The notes beneath the pieces were generated by a model. It worked only from the letters and a program-made list of their open reading frames with translations, was not told the origin of the DNA and did not search any database. The position numbers were made by a program, and so were the translations under genes. This document shows positions 7,783 through 16,625 of a stretch of 64,000 nucleotides of DNA, one piece after another. Each line of letters begins with the position of its first letter. Positions within the stretch are counted from its first letter, which is position 1. Where the stretch lies: the NCBI RefSeq assembly GCF_015352985.1, contig NZ_JACYXF010000030.1:1-64000 (forward strand), read 5' to 3'. The stretch comes from Noviherbaspirillum malthae (GTDB lineage: Bacteria > Pseudomonadota > Gammaproteobacteria > Burkholderiales > Burkholderiaceae_D).

Positions 7783-8913
7783 ATGAAAAGAAGTTTGATC
7801 GGCATTCCATGCTTACGTAACAGACTCATTGTCTGCGGCATCGCTGCTATCAGTCTGATGTCAGGCCATGTCCTTGCCCAGTCGAACGTGACTGTGTACG
7901 GCGTGGTCGATGCGGCGGTGGAATATTCCCGGCAAGGCGATGGCGGAATGACTCGCCTGCAATCGGGCGGCTACCAGGGAAACAGACTCGGTTTCCGGGG
8001 AAGTGAAGATCTAGGTGGAGGGGTGAGGGCAGTCTTTAATTTGGAAAACGGTTTTGCGGTCGATAATGGAACATTTACGCAAGGCGGGCGTCTTTTTGGC
8101 AGGCAGGCATTCGTTGGCCTGGAAGGGGCTTGGGGAGTGATAACAGCGGGACGGCATCAATCGCCGTATTACTACTCGATGCTGAATCAGGATGCATTTC
8201 AGTGGGCCATGAACGGCGGCCTGCTGGCGCTCACCCGGACGTCCGGCGCTGCGCGCGCCACATCACCGTTACTCTCGGTGTATGGCACGCTCGGACGGAT
8301 AGATAACTCCGTGCTCTATACCTCTCCAGTCGTTGGTGGCCTGTCAGCCCGGCTCATCTATGGATTCGGCGAAGTTGCCGGCGATAGCGCAGCTGGCAGA
8401 GCAGCCGGAGCTAGCCTGCGTTATCAAAACGGCCCTCTGGATCTCAATGTTGTCTATATTGAGAACAATGATGCGTTTGACCGCGGTGGTCAAAAAGCGA
8501 TGAACATAGGCGGCAGCTATGCTTTGGGAAAAGCCAAGGTTTATGCTGGATATCTGCGGGAGACCAGCAGAACAGCGACGTCGGCTGTGGCGGCACTTCC
8601 GCAGGAAACCAGATTCGACCTCTACAACATAGGGCTGCGTTTCCAGACGACGGCTAACCTGACACTCATTGGGCAGGTTATACGCCTTCGCGACCGCAGT
8701 GAAGGATTGACAATCGACCGCGATGGAACATCCATTGCATTCGGGGGAGAGTACGCGCTCTCCAAACGTACCTTGGTATATGCGTCTGTAGGGTCTATCG
8801 AAAATCAGAACGGCTCAAGTTATTCACTCGGAACAGGAACGGCCGCTGGTGGCCCAGTGACCGGCGATCCTCGAGCCAGAGCAGCCAGCATCGGCGTCAG
8901 GCATACGTTCTGA
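7783..8913 (+). CDS. Outer-membrane porin (Gram-negative porin, Burkholderiales type)
   Basis: About 376 residues. The signal peptide ends at SGHVLAQ. The mature start SNVTVYGVVDAAVEYSR, the segment GNRLGFRGSEDLGGGVRAVF and the terminal SIGVRHTF with C-terminal phenylalanine are the hallmarks of trimeric 16-strand porins of Burkholderiales. The gene forms the outer-membrane entry step next to a Bug receptor and an aromatic hydroxylase. ATG 7783 follows GAGGAGAACCA; the upstream in-frame extension to 7726 is not supported. Solute specificity cannot be told. Confidence 0.93.
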   Translation: MKRSLIGIPCLRNRLIVCGIAAISLMSGHVLAQSNVTVYGVVDAAVEYSRQGDGGMTRLQSGGYQGNRLGFRGSEDLGGGVRAVFNLENGFAVDNGTFTQGGRLFGRQAFVGLEGAWGVITAGRHQSPYYYSMLNQDAFQWAMNGGLLALTRTSGAARATSPLLSVYGTLGRIDNSVLYTSPVVGGLSARLIYGFGEVAGDSAAGRAAGASLRYQNGPLDLNVVYIENNDAFDRGGQKAMNIGGSYALGKAKVYAGYLRETSRTATSAVAALPQETRFDLYNIGLRFQTTANLTLIGQVIRLRDRSEGLTIDRDGTSIAFGGEYALSKRTLVYASVGSIENQNGSSYSLGTGTAAGGPVTGDPRARAASIGVRHTF

Positions 8914-9051
8914 AGTCCTATGAAAAGTCCAGAGCTTAAATGGAACTGCCAGGATCTACGCAAGCCGCACAAACAGGTAGCTGGACTTCCAATACTCTAC
9001 TCGAAAGCGATAGCGCGATGGATGTTGGAATAGTGCTCACCTAAATTCGTT

Positions 9052-9083
9052 AATTTCGGCTATTTTATGGAATAGCCGAAATT
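9052..9083 (+). terminator. Strong hairpin downstream of the porin gene
   Basis: Perfect 13-bp inverted repeat with arms AATTTCGGCTATT (9052-9064) and its complement (9071-9083) around a 6-base loop. It lies about 140 bp after the porin stop and is followed by TTCTTCAT rather than a pure T-run. It is probably a transcription terminator or mRNA-stabilising hairpin; a binding site is an alternative. Confidence 0.55.
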
Positions 9084-9133
9084 TCTTCATACAAGAGATA
9101 TCTTTAAGAAGAAGTACGGAACAAGACATCCTA

Positions 9134-10188
9134 GAGCATTTTCGTGTTGAGGTGCACCATTAAAAGTGGTGAATCTACAGCCGGCCCAAGAAGTCAAACT
9201 CTCACTCACGGTGAAGCGGGGGCTGTCATGGCATGGCATCTTGGTCAAGCCTATGGGCAAGATTTACGTGATCGCGTATTGCGGGCCGAGGGCAGTATCC
9301 GAGAAGTCGCGGCTCGCTTTGGCGTGAGTCATTCCTACGTGTCGCGAGTGCGCTCCCGACGACGACGCCTCGGCGAAGACACGCCTGGCGTGCAGTGCAG
9401 CCACAGGCACCTCAAACTGACCGGCTTCGAACAGGTGCTCATCGACAAGGTCAATGCCGTCAATGATCTCACCCTCAAGCAGCTCTGCGCCTGGCTCGAA
9501 GCCGAGCATGGGATGCGGGTCGGTATCTCCACGCTCTGGAAGACGCTGGCTCGACTGGGCATCAGCCTTAAAAAAAGACGCTCCATGCATCCGAGCAAAC
9601 GCGCCCGGACGTAGCGCAGGCCCGACAGACCTGGCAGGCAGAACAACCTGAACTGGAAGTCGAGCATCTGGTGTTCCTGGATGAAACCTGGGCCAGCACC
9701 AATATGACGCCGACCCGAGGACGTTCACCGATTGGCACGCGCTGTCTTGGGCGGACGCCTTATGGCCACTGGAAAACAACAACAGTGGTGTGCGCCTTGC
9801 GCTGCGATGGCCTGGTGGCGCCTTGGGTGATCGACGGACCTATCAACGGTCAGACATTCCGCACTTGGGTCGAAGAAGTGTTGGTGCCGGTGCTGCACCC
9901 TGGCGATATCGTGGTGTTGGACAATCTGGGCTCACACAAGGTGGCCGGCATCGAAGCGGCAATGGCCGCCGCCGGTGCGCAATTGCGTTACCTGCCGCCC
10001 TACAGTCCAGACTTCAATCCTATTGAGCAGGTATTCTCCAAGATGAAAACATCTCTGCGAGCAGCAGCCAAACGCACCATCGAGGACCTCTGGTCGGTCA
10101 TTGGAGAATTAATGGACGCCTTCGCTCCGGATGAGTGTGAGCGATATATCCGCCATGCCGGCTATGGCAAGTCAACGTGAAAATGCTC
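9134..10188 (+). mobile_element. Complete IS630-family element A
   Basis: The ends are inverted repeats: GAGCATTTTCGTGTTG begins at 9134 and CAACGTGAAAATGCTC ends at 10188, with two mismatches. The element is flanked on both sides by TA (9132-9133 and 10189-10190), the target duplicated by the IS630/Tc1 group. The 1055-bp length and the single split transposase also fit. This is the only IS630 copy in the window that looks complete and has an intact frameshift site. Confidence 0.88.
9228..10180 (+). CDS. IS630-family transposase, made by a -1 frameshift at an A7 run
   Basis: The first frame (9228-9614) carries the HTH region (QDLRDRVLRAEGSIREVAARFGV range). The second frame (open to 10180) carries the DDE catalytic domain with FLDETWAS, VVLDNLGSHKVAGIEAA and YSPDFNPIEQVFSKMK. 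Both frames overlap at seven A residues (9570-9576, context CTTAAAAAAAGACG). A -1 slip there joins GISLKK to KTLHASEQTRPDVAQARQTW without a stop. Copy B has an A7 run in the same position, so programmed frameshifting is likely rather than a mutation. Confidence 0.85.
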
Positions 10189-10190
10189 TA

Positions 10191-10445
10191 GGGATAATGT
10201 CGCGTTATCGGCATCCGAACAAAATTCAATACTGCTCCGAAACCGTATCCAACGTTCTATCGCAAAGGCGTTAATTTTGAACGCTTTATTTACCAATTTA
10301 TTGCAATTCGCCAAATAACTGAAAAGCCAGCCGCACGCTTCAATGGCGTATGGAGATGGCCTGTAAGGTTCAGGGGGACGAGTAATAACAATCTGCCATT
10401 GTAGAAACGCTGCGGCCAAGGCCTTCGTTGTCACCATAGCCCCTA
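10191..10445. other. Spacer between two IS630 elements
   Basis: 255 bp without a supportable gene. It ends in the TA dinucleotide (10444-10445) that borders the next IS630-type element. Confidence 0.4.
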
Positions 10446-11362
10446 CAGCGTGTTGCATGAATTCATCTGGAATTCGCGATAGGCTTTCTTGTCAAAGAAT
10501 TGTTGCCATTTATATCTTTGACGGATCATGGCCTCTCCTTATTCTCTGGATTTGCGGCAGAAGATTCTGCAGGCCCACGAACGCGGTATGGGTTCTCAAC
10601 GTGAAATTGCCGAGTTCTTTGGTGTCAGTTTATCGTTCGTGGAAAAGTTGCTGCAGCGGGTGCGTTGCACCGGCAATGCCGCTGCTAAAAAGCAAGGACG
10701 TGGCCCGAGCACGCGCTTGGATGACACCGCACAGGCCCATGTTCGCCTTTTGGTTGAACAGCAGCCCGATATTACGCTGGCTGAATTAGCCGATCAGGTT
10801 GACCAGTTGAGCGGCGTGCGTGTGAGCCGGTCAACCCTTTGCCGGTTATTGCAGCGGCTGCGCATGCCGCTTAAAAAAAGACCGTCCATGCATGTGAGAG
10901 AGATACCCCGCGAGTCCGTCGGGCCCGTCGCCAATACCGCAGGAAGATAGCCCGCCATTCGTCGCGCCGGTTGAAGTTTATCGACGAGACCGGCTGCAAT
11001 ATTGCCATGACGCGTCGCCGCGGGCGCGCAACACCTGGTGTTCGCGTCGAGGATGCCGTACCAAAGAACTTCGGTCGCAATGTGACTGTGCTGGGAGCGT
11101 TGTCCTGCCATGGCCTGGAAGCGGTCATGACCGTCGATAGCGCCACCGATGCCACGGTGTTCCGTACTTATGTCAATCATGTTCTGATACCGACCTTGCG
11201 GCCAGGCGATGTCGTGGTGATGGATAACTTGAGTGCACACAAAGTCGCCGGTATTGAACAAGCCATTGAAGGTGTCGGGGCCACCTTAATCTATCTGCCA
11301 CCTTACTCGCCAGAGTTCTCGCCCATTGAAAACTGCTGGTCCAAGCTTAAGACCAAACTAAG
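10446..11362 (+). mobile_element. IS630-family element B, 3' end removed by IS66 insertion
   Basis: The left end CAGCGTGTTGCATGAATTC is identical to the outer end of element C at 35.2 kb and follows a TA. The sequence then runs parallel to element C until 11362, where GTAAGCGG of an IS66-type element begins in the transposase gene. About 130 bp of the element are missing on the right and were not found on the other side of the IS jungle. Confidence 0.8.
10528..11362 (+). pseudogene. IS630 transposase B, C-terminus cut off by IS66
   Basis: The first frame (10528-10950) begins MASPYSLDLRQKILQAHERG with an HTH. The second frame carries KFIDETGCNIA, VVMDNLSAHKVAGIEQA and YSPEFSPIENCWSKLKTKLR and then runs into the IS66 end, losing roughly the last 40 residues seen in copy C. 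The frameshift site is an A7 run at 10873-10879. Compared with copy C it is a closely related but separately diverged copy. Inactive because of the truncation. Confidence 0.8.
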
Positions 11363-13005
11363 GTAAGCGGTAGTTTCTCCACACTGGATTAAGAATCGAT
11401 CGCATCAAGGGCGAGCGAGAACGCATCGCGACGATCGCTTTGATCGGCGATGAGCAGATATCGGCAGTTGGATCGCCTGGGTAATTGGCGCGTTCAGTCT
11501 ACGATGTGGCCGCCCTGGCTTTGAGCTGTTCGGCATAGCGGAACGGAAGCAGGTCTGTGACGTCTGCCTCCGGGGAACGTTGCGGCAACTCGGTGAGCAC
11601 ATGCAGCAGATACTCGTAGGGCTCGACGCCACACGCGCGGCAGGTCAGCATCAGGCTGTACACCATCGCGCTGGCTTTCGCACCGGCCACACTGTCACTG
11701 AACAGCCATGATTTCCTTCCGGTACAGAAGGGGCGGATATCCCGCTCGATGACGTTGTTGTCGATCGCGGCTCGCCCATCCGTCACATACCGGCTCAGGT
11801 AATCCCACTGGTTGCGCGCATAGGCAATGGCTTTGCCCAGCAGGCTTTTAGGCAGTGTCTGCGGTGCCAGCTCGTCCAGCCATGCCTTGAACGCATCAAG
11901 CAGCGGCACGCTGTGCTGTTGGCGCAGCCGGTAGCGGTAGTCCGCGCGCGTTTGACCTGCGGGCACCTGCGCCTTGGCCAGCGTCTCGACCTGATACAGT
12001 GCCTGGAAGTACGCCAGCGCCTGCGCCGCCCGGCCGCCGGGCTTTTTCTGTGCCTTGAGCGCCTCCATGAACATGCGTCTGGCATGGGCCAGGCAACCAA
12101 ACTGCGTCGGCCCCTCCAGCGTGCGCCAGGCGGCGTAGCCATCGGTCATCAACATGCCGTCATAGCCGGCCAGCATGGCCTGCGGATATTGCTGTCCGCG
12201 ACCCGGCTGGTAGTCGAACAGCACCACCGGTTCGGCGCAGTCCTCGGCACTGCGGTACACCCACATGTACGACGTACTCTGCGCTGCACGGCCCGGCTCC
12301 TTAAGCACCTGTACCGTCGTCTCGTCGCCATGGATGAGCGGCTGCGACAGCAACGTCTTGCGCAGCGCATCGACCAGCCGCTGGTAGTGCAGCTCGGCCG
12401 GTCGGATGATCCAGTTGGCCAGCGTGCCGCGGCCGACCGCGATCCTGGCACGCGCCAGTACCTCCTCCATCCGGTACAGCGGCGTGCCGTCAACGAACTT
12501 GCCGGTGGTGACCGCAGCGAGCATGGACGCACCCGCGTGGCTGCCCGGCAGCGGTTGCGCCGGCATGGGCGCCGTCACGATGGGGGTGCGAACGCCGTGG
12601 CGCTCGCAATGGCGGCACGCATACTTCAACCGGGCATGCTGCAGTACCGAGGCCTTGACCTCAATGTGCAGCTGCTCGGTTACTTCCTCACCCATGCGGT
12701 GCAGCGCGCCACTGCAGCAGGGGCAGATCTTGCGGTCTTCGGGCAGGTCGTATTCGATGCGCGTACGCGGCAGATTGGCCGGCAAGGGCTTGCGGCCCCG
12801 TTTGGCGGGTACAGGCGCATCGGCCGGCGGCAGCCCGGTTTCGGGCAACACGAATGCGTCATCGCCATCCTCATTGTTGGCGTTTGCCTGGGCCGCCTGC
12901 TCGGCCTCATCGAACACGCGGTCCTTGAGCTTCTCGCTGCTGGGGGCGAAGCGCTTGCTCTGGGCCAGGCGGAATTGCTCTTCGAGCAGCAGGATGCGTT
13001 CGTTC
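11363..13005 (-). mobile_element. IS66-family element (first), truncated by a second IS66-family element
   Basis: The terminus GTAAGCGGTAGTTTC starts at 11363 inside IS630 B. The body is the transposase gene on the minus strand. At 13006 another GTAAGCGG end begins inside the N-terminal coding region of that gene. The tnpA and tnpB genes and the other end of this first IS66 are missing from the window, so a deletion followed or accompanied the second insertion. Confidence 0.75.
11499..13005 (-). pseudogene. tnpC: IS66 TnpC transposase lacking its N-terminus
   Basis: The frame is open from 13005, although the first ATG is at 12917. It reads NERILLLEEQFRLAQSKRFA before the usual start, the conserved N-terminal IS66 region, showing that about 30-40 residues upstream are lost. 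It has the zinc-finger-like C-P-C-C (ICPCCSGALHRMGE) and the family motifs LIHGDETTVQVLKEPG, GYAAWRTLEGPTQFGCLAHARR and AIDNNVIERDIRPFCTGRKSWLF. The ATG at 12917 is only a fortuitous start. TnpC is the DDE transposase of IS66 elements; this copy is probably dead. Confidence 0.85.
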
Positions 13006-13106
13006 GTAAGCGGTCATTTAACGACGTCTATCCATCGACACTCCATGCTGGGATGATGGTGTCCACCAGTACATGAACCGACCCCCAAACGTTGGACAGA
13101 GGTTGA

Positions 13107-13419
13107 CTATAGCAGACCGGCCTGAATTCTAAAATCCACTGGACTCAGACCCCCCAGCTTAAGCTTAATACGATCACTGTTGTAATAGTGGATGTATTCC
13201 TTTATGCCTAACTGCAGTTCATCGATATCTCGGATGTCATTGAGATAGAAGTATTCGGCTTTAAGCGTCCCAAAAAAGCTTTCCATTGCTGCGTTGTCGT
13301 AGCAATTCCCTTTGCGGGACATGCTCGGCGTTATCTCTTGCTTCTCCAAGCAGCGACGATATTCTGGCATTCGATATTGCCAACCTTGATCTGAGTGAAG
13401 TATGGGTTTGCCCGTAGGT
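13107..13419 (-). pseudogene. IS150-like orfB transposase, 3' part
   Basis: Reads TGKPILHSDQGWQYRMPEYR, then SMSRKGNCYDNAAMESFFGT and IHYYNSDRIKLKLGGLSPVD, the second half of the DDE domain (the second catalytic Asp in HSDQG and the Glu in MESFFG). Its upstream half is at 14742-15268. Excising the inserted element and one copy of GGT restores a continuous frame ...FTKLKP-TGKPILHSDQGW... The longer open frame running upstream to 13943 passes into the inserted IS in a meaningless frame. Confidence 0.88.
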
Positions 13420-13469
13420 TGAACCACACCGGATTTTGTGGAGGCACCAACATTTGAGAGAATGGTGCC

Positions 13470-13796
13470 ATGAACAAGAAACAGATCAAGTTTTCCCCGG
13501 AGGTCAGGGAGCGCGCTGTACGCCTGGTGCGCGAGCAGCGTAGCGAACATCCGTCGATGTGGGCGGCAATCGAGACGATTGCACCGATGATCGGCTGCAC
13601 TGCCCAGACGCTTCTGGATTGGGTCAAGCGTGACGAAATCGACCGTGGCGTGCGCGACGGGGTCAGCACCGACGAGCGGGAACGCATCAAGGCGCTGGAG
13701 CGCGAGGTCAAGGAGCTGCGCCGTGCCAATGAAATTCTGAAGGTGGCCAGCGCTTTTTTCGCCCAGGCGGAGCTCGACCGTCGATTCAAATCCTGA
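13470..13796 (+). CDS. IS3-family OrfA (HTH and leucine zipper)
   Basis: 108 residues beginning MNKKQIKFSPEVRERAVRLV. An HTH (SMWAAIETIAPMIGCTAQTLLDWV range) is followed by a leucine-zipper-like helix RERIKALEREVKELRRANEI and the standard end KVASAFFAQAELDRRFKS. It binds the IS ends and is fused to OrfB by a -1 frameshift near the end of the gene. Confidence 0.9.
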   Translation: MNKKQIKFSPEVRERAVRLVREQRSEHPSMWAAIETIAPMIGCTAQTLLDWVKRDEIDRGVRDGVSTDERERIKALEREVKELRRANEILKVASAFFAQAELDRRFKS

Positions 13797-14707
13797 AGTC
13801 TTTCGTCGATCACCATCGCGATAGGTTCGGGGTCGAGCCGCTCTGCAAGGTTTTGCAGATCGCCCCGTCAGGTTATCGACGTCACGCAGCCCAGCTTCGC
13901 GATGCATCCAAGCGCAGTGCCCGCGCCCGGCGCGATGAAGCACTGCAGCCGGAGATCAAGCGGGTCTGGAAGTCCAATATGCAGGTCTACGGCGTGCCGA
14001 AGGTCTGGAAGCAGATGAATCGAGAGGGATATGCGGTGGCGCGCTGTACGGTCGCTCGGCTAATGAAATTGCAGGGCCTGCGTGGGGCGGTGCGTGGCAA
14101 GCGCATTCGCACGACGATTCCCGACATGGCCGCTGAGCGACCACAGGACCGGGTCAACCGCCAGTTCACGGCGGATCGGCCGAACCAGCTCTGGGTATCG
14201 GACTTTACGTATGTCTCGACTTGGCAGGGCTGGCTTTACGTTGCATTCGTCATCGACGTGTTTGCGCGTCGCATCGTTGGTTGGCGTGTGAGTTCATCGA
14301 TGACCACGGATTTCGTCCTGGACGCACTGGAACAGGCGCTCTACGCCCGGCAACCCGACGACAATGGAACCCTGATACATCACTCTGACAGGGGCGCGCA
14401 ATATCTCAGCATTCGCTACAGCGAGCGGCTGGCCGAAGCTAAGATCGAACCATCGGTCGGCAGCCGGGGCGACAGTTACGACAATGCGCTGGCTGAAACA
14501 ATCAACGGCTTGTACAAGGCAGAACTGATTCATCGCCGCGCCCCATGGAAAACCAAGCAATCCGTCGAAGTCGCAACCCTGGAATGGGTGGCATGGTATA
14601 ACCATCACCGGCTCATGGAACCGCTGGGCTATATCCCGCCCGCCGAAGCTGAGGAAAACTACTACAAGCAACTCAGAACTGCCATCGCCGAACCTGTATT
14701 AACTTAA
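13796..14707 (+). CDS. IS3-family OrfB transposase (DDE domain)
   Basis: The frame is entered by -1 frameshifting from OrfA (reads ILKSFVDHHRDRFGVEPLCK); the first own ATG is at 13853. Conserved features are the HTH_21-like GYRRHAAQLRDASKRSARAR, WVSDFTYVSTWQGWLYVAFV (first Asp), HHSDRGAQY (second Asp) and YDNALAETINGLYKAELI (Glu). All catalytic residues are present and the length is normal, so it should be functional. Confidence 0.9.
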   Translation, partial: KSFVDHHRDRFGVEPLCKVLQIAPSGYRRHAAQLRDASKRSARARRDEALQPEIKRVWKSNMQVYGVPKVWKQMNREGYAVARCTVARLMKLQGLRGAVRGKRIRTTIPDMAAERPQDRVNRQFTADRPNQLWVSDFTYVSTWQGWLYVAFVIDVFARRIVGWRVSSSMTTDFVLDALEQALYARQPDDNGTLIHHSDRGAQYLSIRYSERLAEAKIEPSVGSRGDSYDNALAETINGLYKAELIHRRAPWKTKQSVEVATLEWVAWYNHHRLMEPLGYIPPAEAEENYYKQLRTAIAEPVLT

Positions 14708-14741
14708 ACCAACTAGCCTCCACGATTCCCGGCGTGGTTCA

Positions 14742-15268
14742 GGTTTTAGCTTTGTGAACGCCTTACGTAACATTGAACCGACCATGTTAAACAATGGGCG
14801 TTTAGCCATTTCGTAAGCCACAATCTCACCATTGTAGAGGTCCATAATCGGAGACAGGTATAGCTTCTGATCACCGATCTTGAATTGAGTTACATCCGTC
14901 ACCCATTTTTCATTAGGCCTCTCTGCTTTGAAATCGCGCTCCAAGATATTTTTAGCGACATGGCCCAGTTGACCTTCGTACTTCCGATATTTCTTTATGC
15001 GTACACGTGACTTCAGTTGAAGCATGCCCATCAGACGCTGTACCGCCTTATGATTGATCAGGGTGCCTTCTTGCCGAAGTGCGGCCGTAATACGGCGGTA
15101 ACCGTACCGTCCCTTGTTTTTCTCGAAGACCGCCTTGATCCTACACTTCACGTTTGCGTACTTATCTTCCTTTTGTAGCGCTTTTTGTTGATAGTAGAAC
15201 GTACTTCGTGCCAGGCCTGCTATTTTCAACAGATTCGCCAAGGGATAGATCTGCCTTAACTCAAGCAC
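14742..15268 (-). pseudogene. IS150-like orfB transposase, 5' part
   Basis: Begins MLELRQIYPLANLLKIAGLA and includes RYGYRRITAALRQEG and WVTDVTQFKIGDQKLYLSPI (first catalytic Asp). It ends at KLKP, where the IS3-family element is inserted; the residues after that, EPRRESWRLVGLS, come from the inserted terminus. It overlaps the end of orfA by 13 bp, as usual for this group. The rest of the gene is at 13107-13419. Confidence 0.88.
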
Positions 15269-15801
15269 GATTTGCGCTCTTTGCGCAGCATCGTTTGCTT
15301 GTTCTCCTGAGCTAAGGCCTCTGATTTTTTTAGGTATGCGTTCTCCATACGGAGTTGATTAACTTCTTCCAACAATTCCTCGCGCGTACGCTTGTCATCG
15401 TCGTGAGCTTGTAATTTCTGCTTGTAATTGGACTGCGTTGTCATCGGTCTGTTTCGTCTGCCTGGGCCACGGGAAAGTAGTTCGACGCCACCTTCCTCAT
15501 ATTGGCGCTTCCAATGGCCAATGATGTCAAATTTTCGAATATCAAACAAGGCAGCTGCCTGACGATATGACAAGCGTTCTTCTTCAACACGGCGTAGCAC
15601 TTCGAGCTTGAATTCTGCACTGTAGAACTCTCGTTTTTTCTCCTTAAGACCTTCCATGCCATGCGCTCGGTACGCCGCAATCCACTGACGTAGCGACGAA
15701 ACATCCACGTTGTATTGTTTCGCAACGGCTTTTTGCCCGAGCTTTCCAGAACAGTAGCTTCTGACAGCTACCAGCTTCTTCCTGAGCGTGTACTTCCCCA
15801 T
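15256..15801 (-). CDS. IS150-like OrfA (two HTH domains)
   Basis: 181 residues, MGKYTLRKKLVAVRSYCSGK, with the tandem HTH layout of InsJ-type proteins (QKAVAKQYNVDVSSLRQWI, then YRQAAALFDIRKFDIIGHWK) and the middle motif LLSRGPGRRNRP. A C-terminal coiled-coil helix (TREELLEEVNQLRMENAYLK) follows. Intact, but its partner OrfB is split, so the element is disabled in cis. Confidence 0.87.
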   Translation of the reverse strand: MGKYTLRKKLVAVRSYCSGKLGQKAVAKQYNVDVSSLRQWIAAYRAHGMEGLKEKKREFYSAEFKLEVLRRVEEERLSYRQAAALFDIRKFDIIGHWKRQYEEGGVELLSRGPGRRNRPMTTQSNYKQKLQAHDDDKRTREELLEEVNQLRMENAYLKKSEALAQENKQTMLRKERKSCLS

Positions 15802-15862
15802 GAATTTCCCCTAAATGATGTCCAACATTTGGGGAGCAGTTCAACGAGTAGTGGGAACCACA

Positions 15863-16252
15863 GTGTCCAATGAAGCTAAGCGGCCTTCTCGCAAGGGCCG
15901 CCCGAATCATCCCATCGATTTCAAGCGCCGCCTCGCGCAGCAAGCATGTGAGGCCGGCATCTCCGTATCCCGCCTGGCCCAGGAGCACGGCATCAATGCC
16001 AATATGCTCTTTAAGTGGCGTCGTCACTACCTTGCCGGTTTGTTCGATCAGCCGAGCACAGGTACGTCGTTACTACCTGTGACGCTCATTTCGCCACCTT
16101 CCACGGAGGTCGTGGCAGCCAAGACTGCTGCCGACACAGCAACCGATTCCACCAGCGGCATTGAGGTTGTCTTTGCCGACTGTACCGTACGCATTGGCAG
16201 TTGCGCTGATACCAAGACATTGCGCGCCGTGCTGGCGCTGTTGCGTCGATGA
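15863..16252 (+). CDS. tnpA: IS66 TnpA accessory protein
   Basis: About 129 residues from the GTG at 15863, which has GGGAACCACA just upstream. It carries the HTH FKRRLAQQACEAGISVSRLA with QEHGINANMLFKWRRHYLAG, the standard IS66 TnpA fingerprint. The frame opens upstream into the IS150-like end, which cannot be the native start. It overlaps tnpB by 4 bp (translational coupling). Confidence 0.85.
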   Translation: MSNEAKRPSRKGRPNHPIDFKRRLAQQACEAGISVSRLAQEHGINANMLFKWRRHYLAGLFDQPSTGTSLLPVTLISPPSTEVVAAKTAADTATDSTSGIEVVFADCTVRIGSCADTKTLRAVLALLRR

Positions 16253-16596
16253 TGGGCCTGCCGGCGGGTACACGCGTGTGGCTGGCAGCCGGGTTCACCG
16301 ATATGCGCAGTGGCTTCAATGGCCTCGCCGCCAAGGTGCAGACCGCCCTTGCCGAAGACCCTTATTCTGGCCATGTGTTCGTCTTCCGCGGCAAGCGCGG
16401 CGACCTTCTCAAGGTGCTGTGGTGGACTGGCGACGGACTGTGTTTGCTGGCCAAGCGCCTTGAGCGTGGACGTTTCGTCTGGCCGCAAGCCACCGAAGGT
16501 AGCGTTGCACTGACGCCTGCCCAACTATCCATGCTGCTCGAGGGCATCGACTGGCGCCGTCCCGAGCGCACCCAGCGCCCGCTGTCGGCCTTGTAA
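16249..16596 (+). CDS. tnpB: IS66 TnpB accessory protein
   Basis: 115 residues with the family signature VWLAAGFTDMRSGFNGLAAK, VFRGKRGDLLKVLWWTGDGL and LLAKRLERGRFVWP. IS66 Orf2/TnpB is needed together with TnpA and TnpC for transposition; its biochemical role is not established. It overlaps tnpA (ATGATGG) and is 29 bp before tnpC. Confidence 0.9.
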   Translation: MMGLPAGTRVWLAAGFTDMRSGFNGLAAKVQTALAEDPYSGHVFVFRGKRGDLLKVLWWTGDGLCLLAKRLERGRFVWPQATEGSVALTPAQLSMLLEGIDWRRPERTQRPLSAL

Positions 16597-16625
16597 ACGT
16601 CCTCACATCTGCGTAAACTCTCGGC

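Larger units (their letters stand above)
13420..14741 (+). mobile_element. IS3-family element A inserted in the IS150-like transposase
   Basis: The inverted ends match: TGAACCACACCGGATTTTGT begins at 13420, and the complement of the right end reads TGAACCACGCCGGGAATCGT, finishing at 14741. The 3-bp direct repeat GGT borders both sides (13417-13419 and 14742-14744). At 1322 bp with orfA and orfB, the element is intact and its insertion is clean, so it is the youngest layer of this nest. A truncated second copy lies at 39.2 kb. Confidence 0.92.
13074..15843 (-). mobile_element. IS150-like element (IS3 family) interrupted by another IS3-family element
   Basis: Terminal repeats are TGAACCGACCCCCAAACGTT at 13074 and, on the other strand, TGAACTGCTCCCCAAATGTT ending at 15843. 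Removing the internal insertion (13420-14741 plus one 3-bp repeat) leaves about 1445 bp, the size of IS150. Flanking trinucleotides ACA and ACG do not match exactly. It is inserted in the 5' leader of the second IS66 element, before tnpA. Confidence 0.85.

Noticed and set aside
11913..13076. Plus-strand open frame of 387 codons opposite the IS66 transposase
   Set aside because: It crosses the boundary of two IS elements and has no motif; the minus strand encodes TnpC.
13107..13943. A single 278-codon minus-strand gene
   Set aside because: Only the last 104 codons are IS150-like transposase; the first part is the inserted IS3 element read in a wrong frame.
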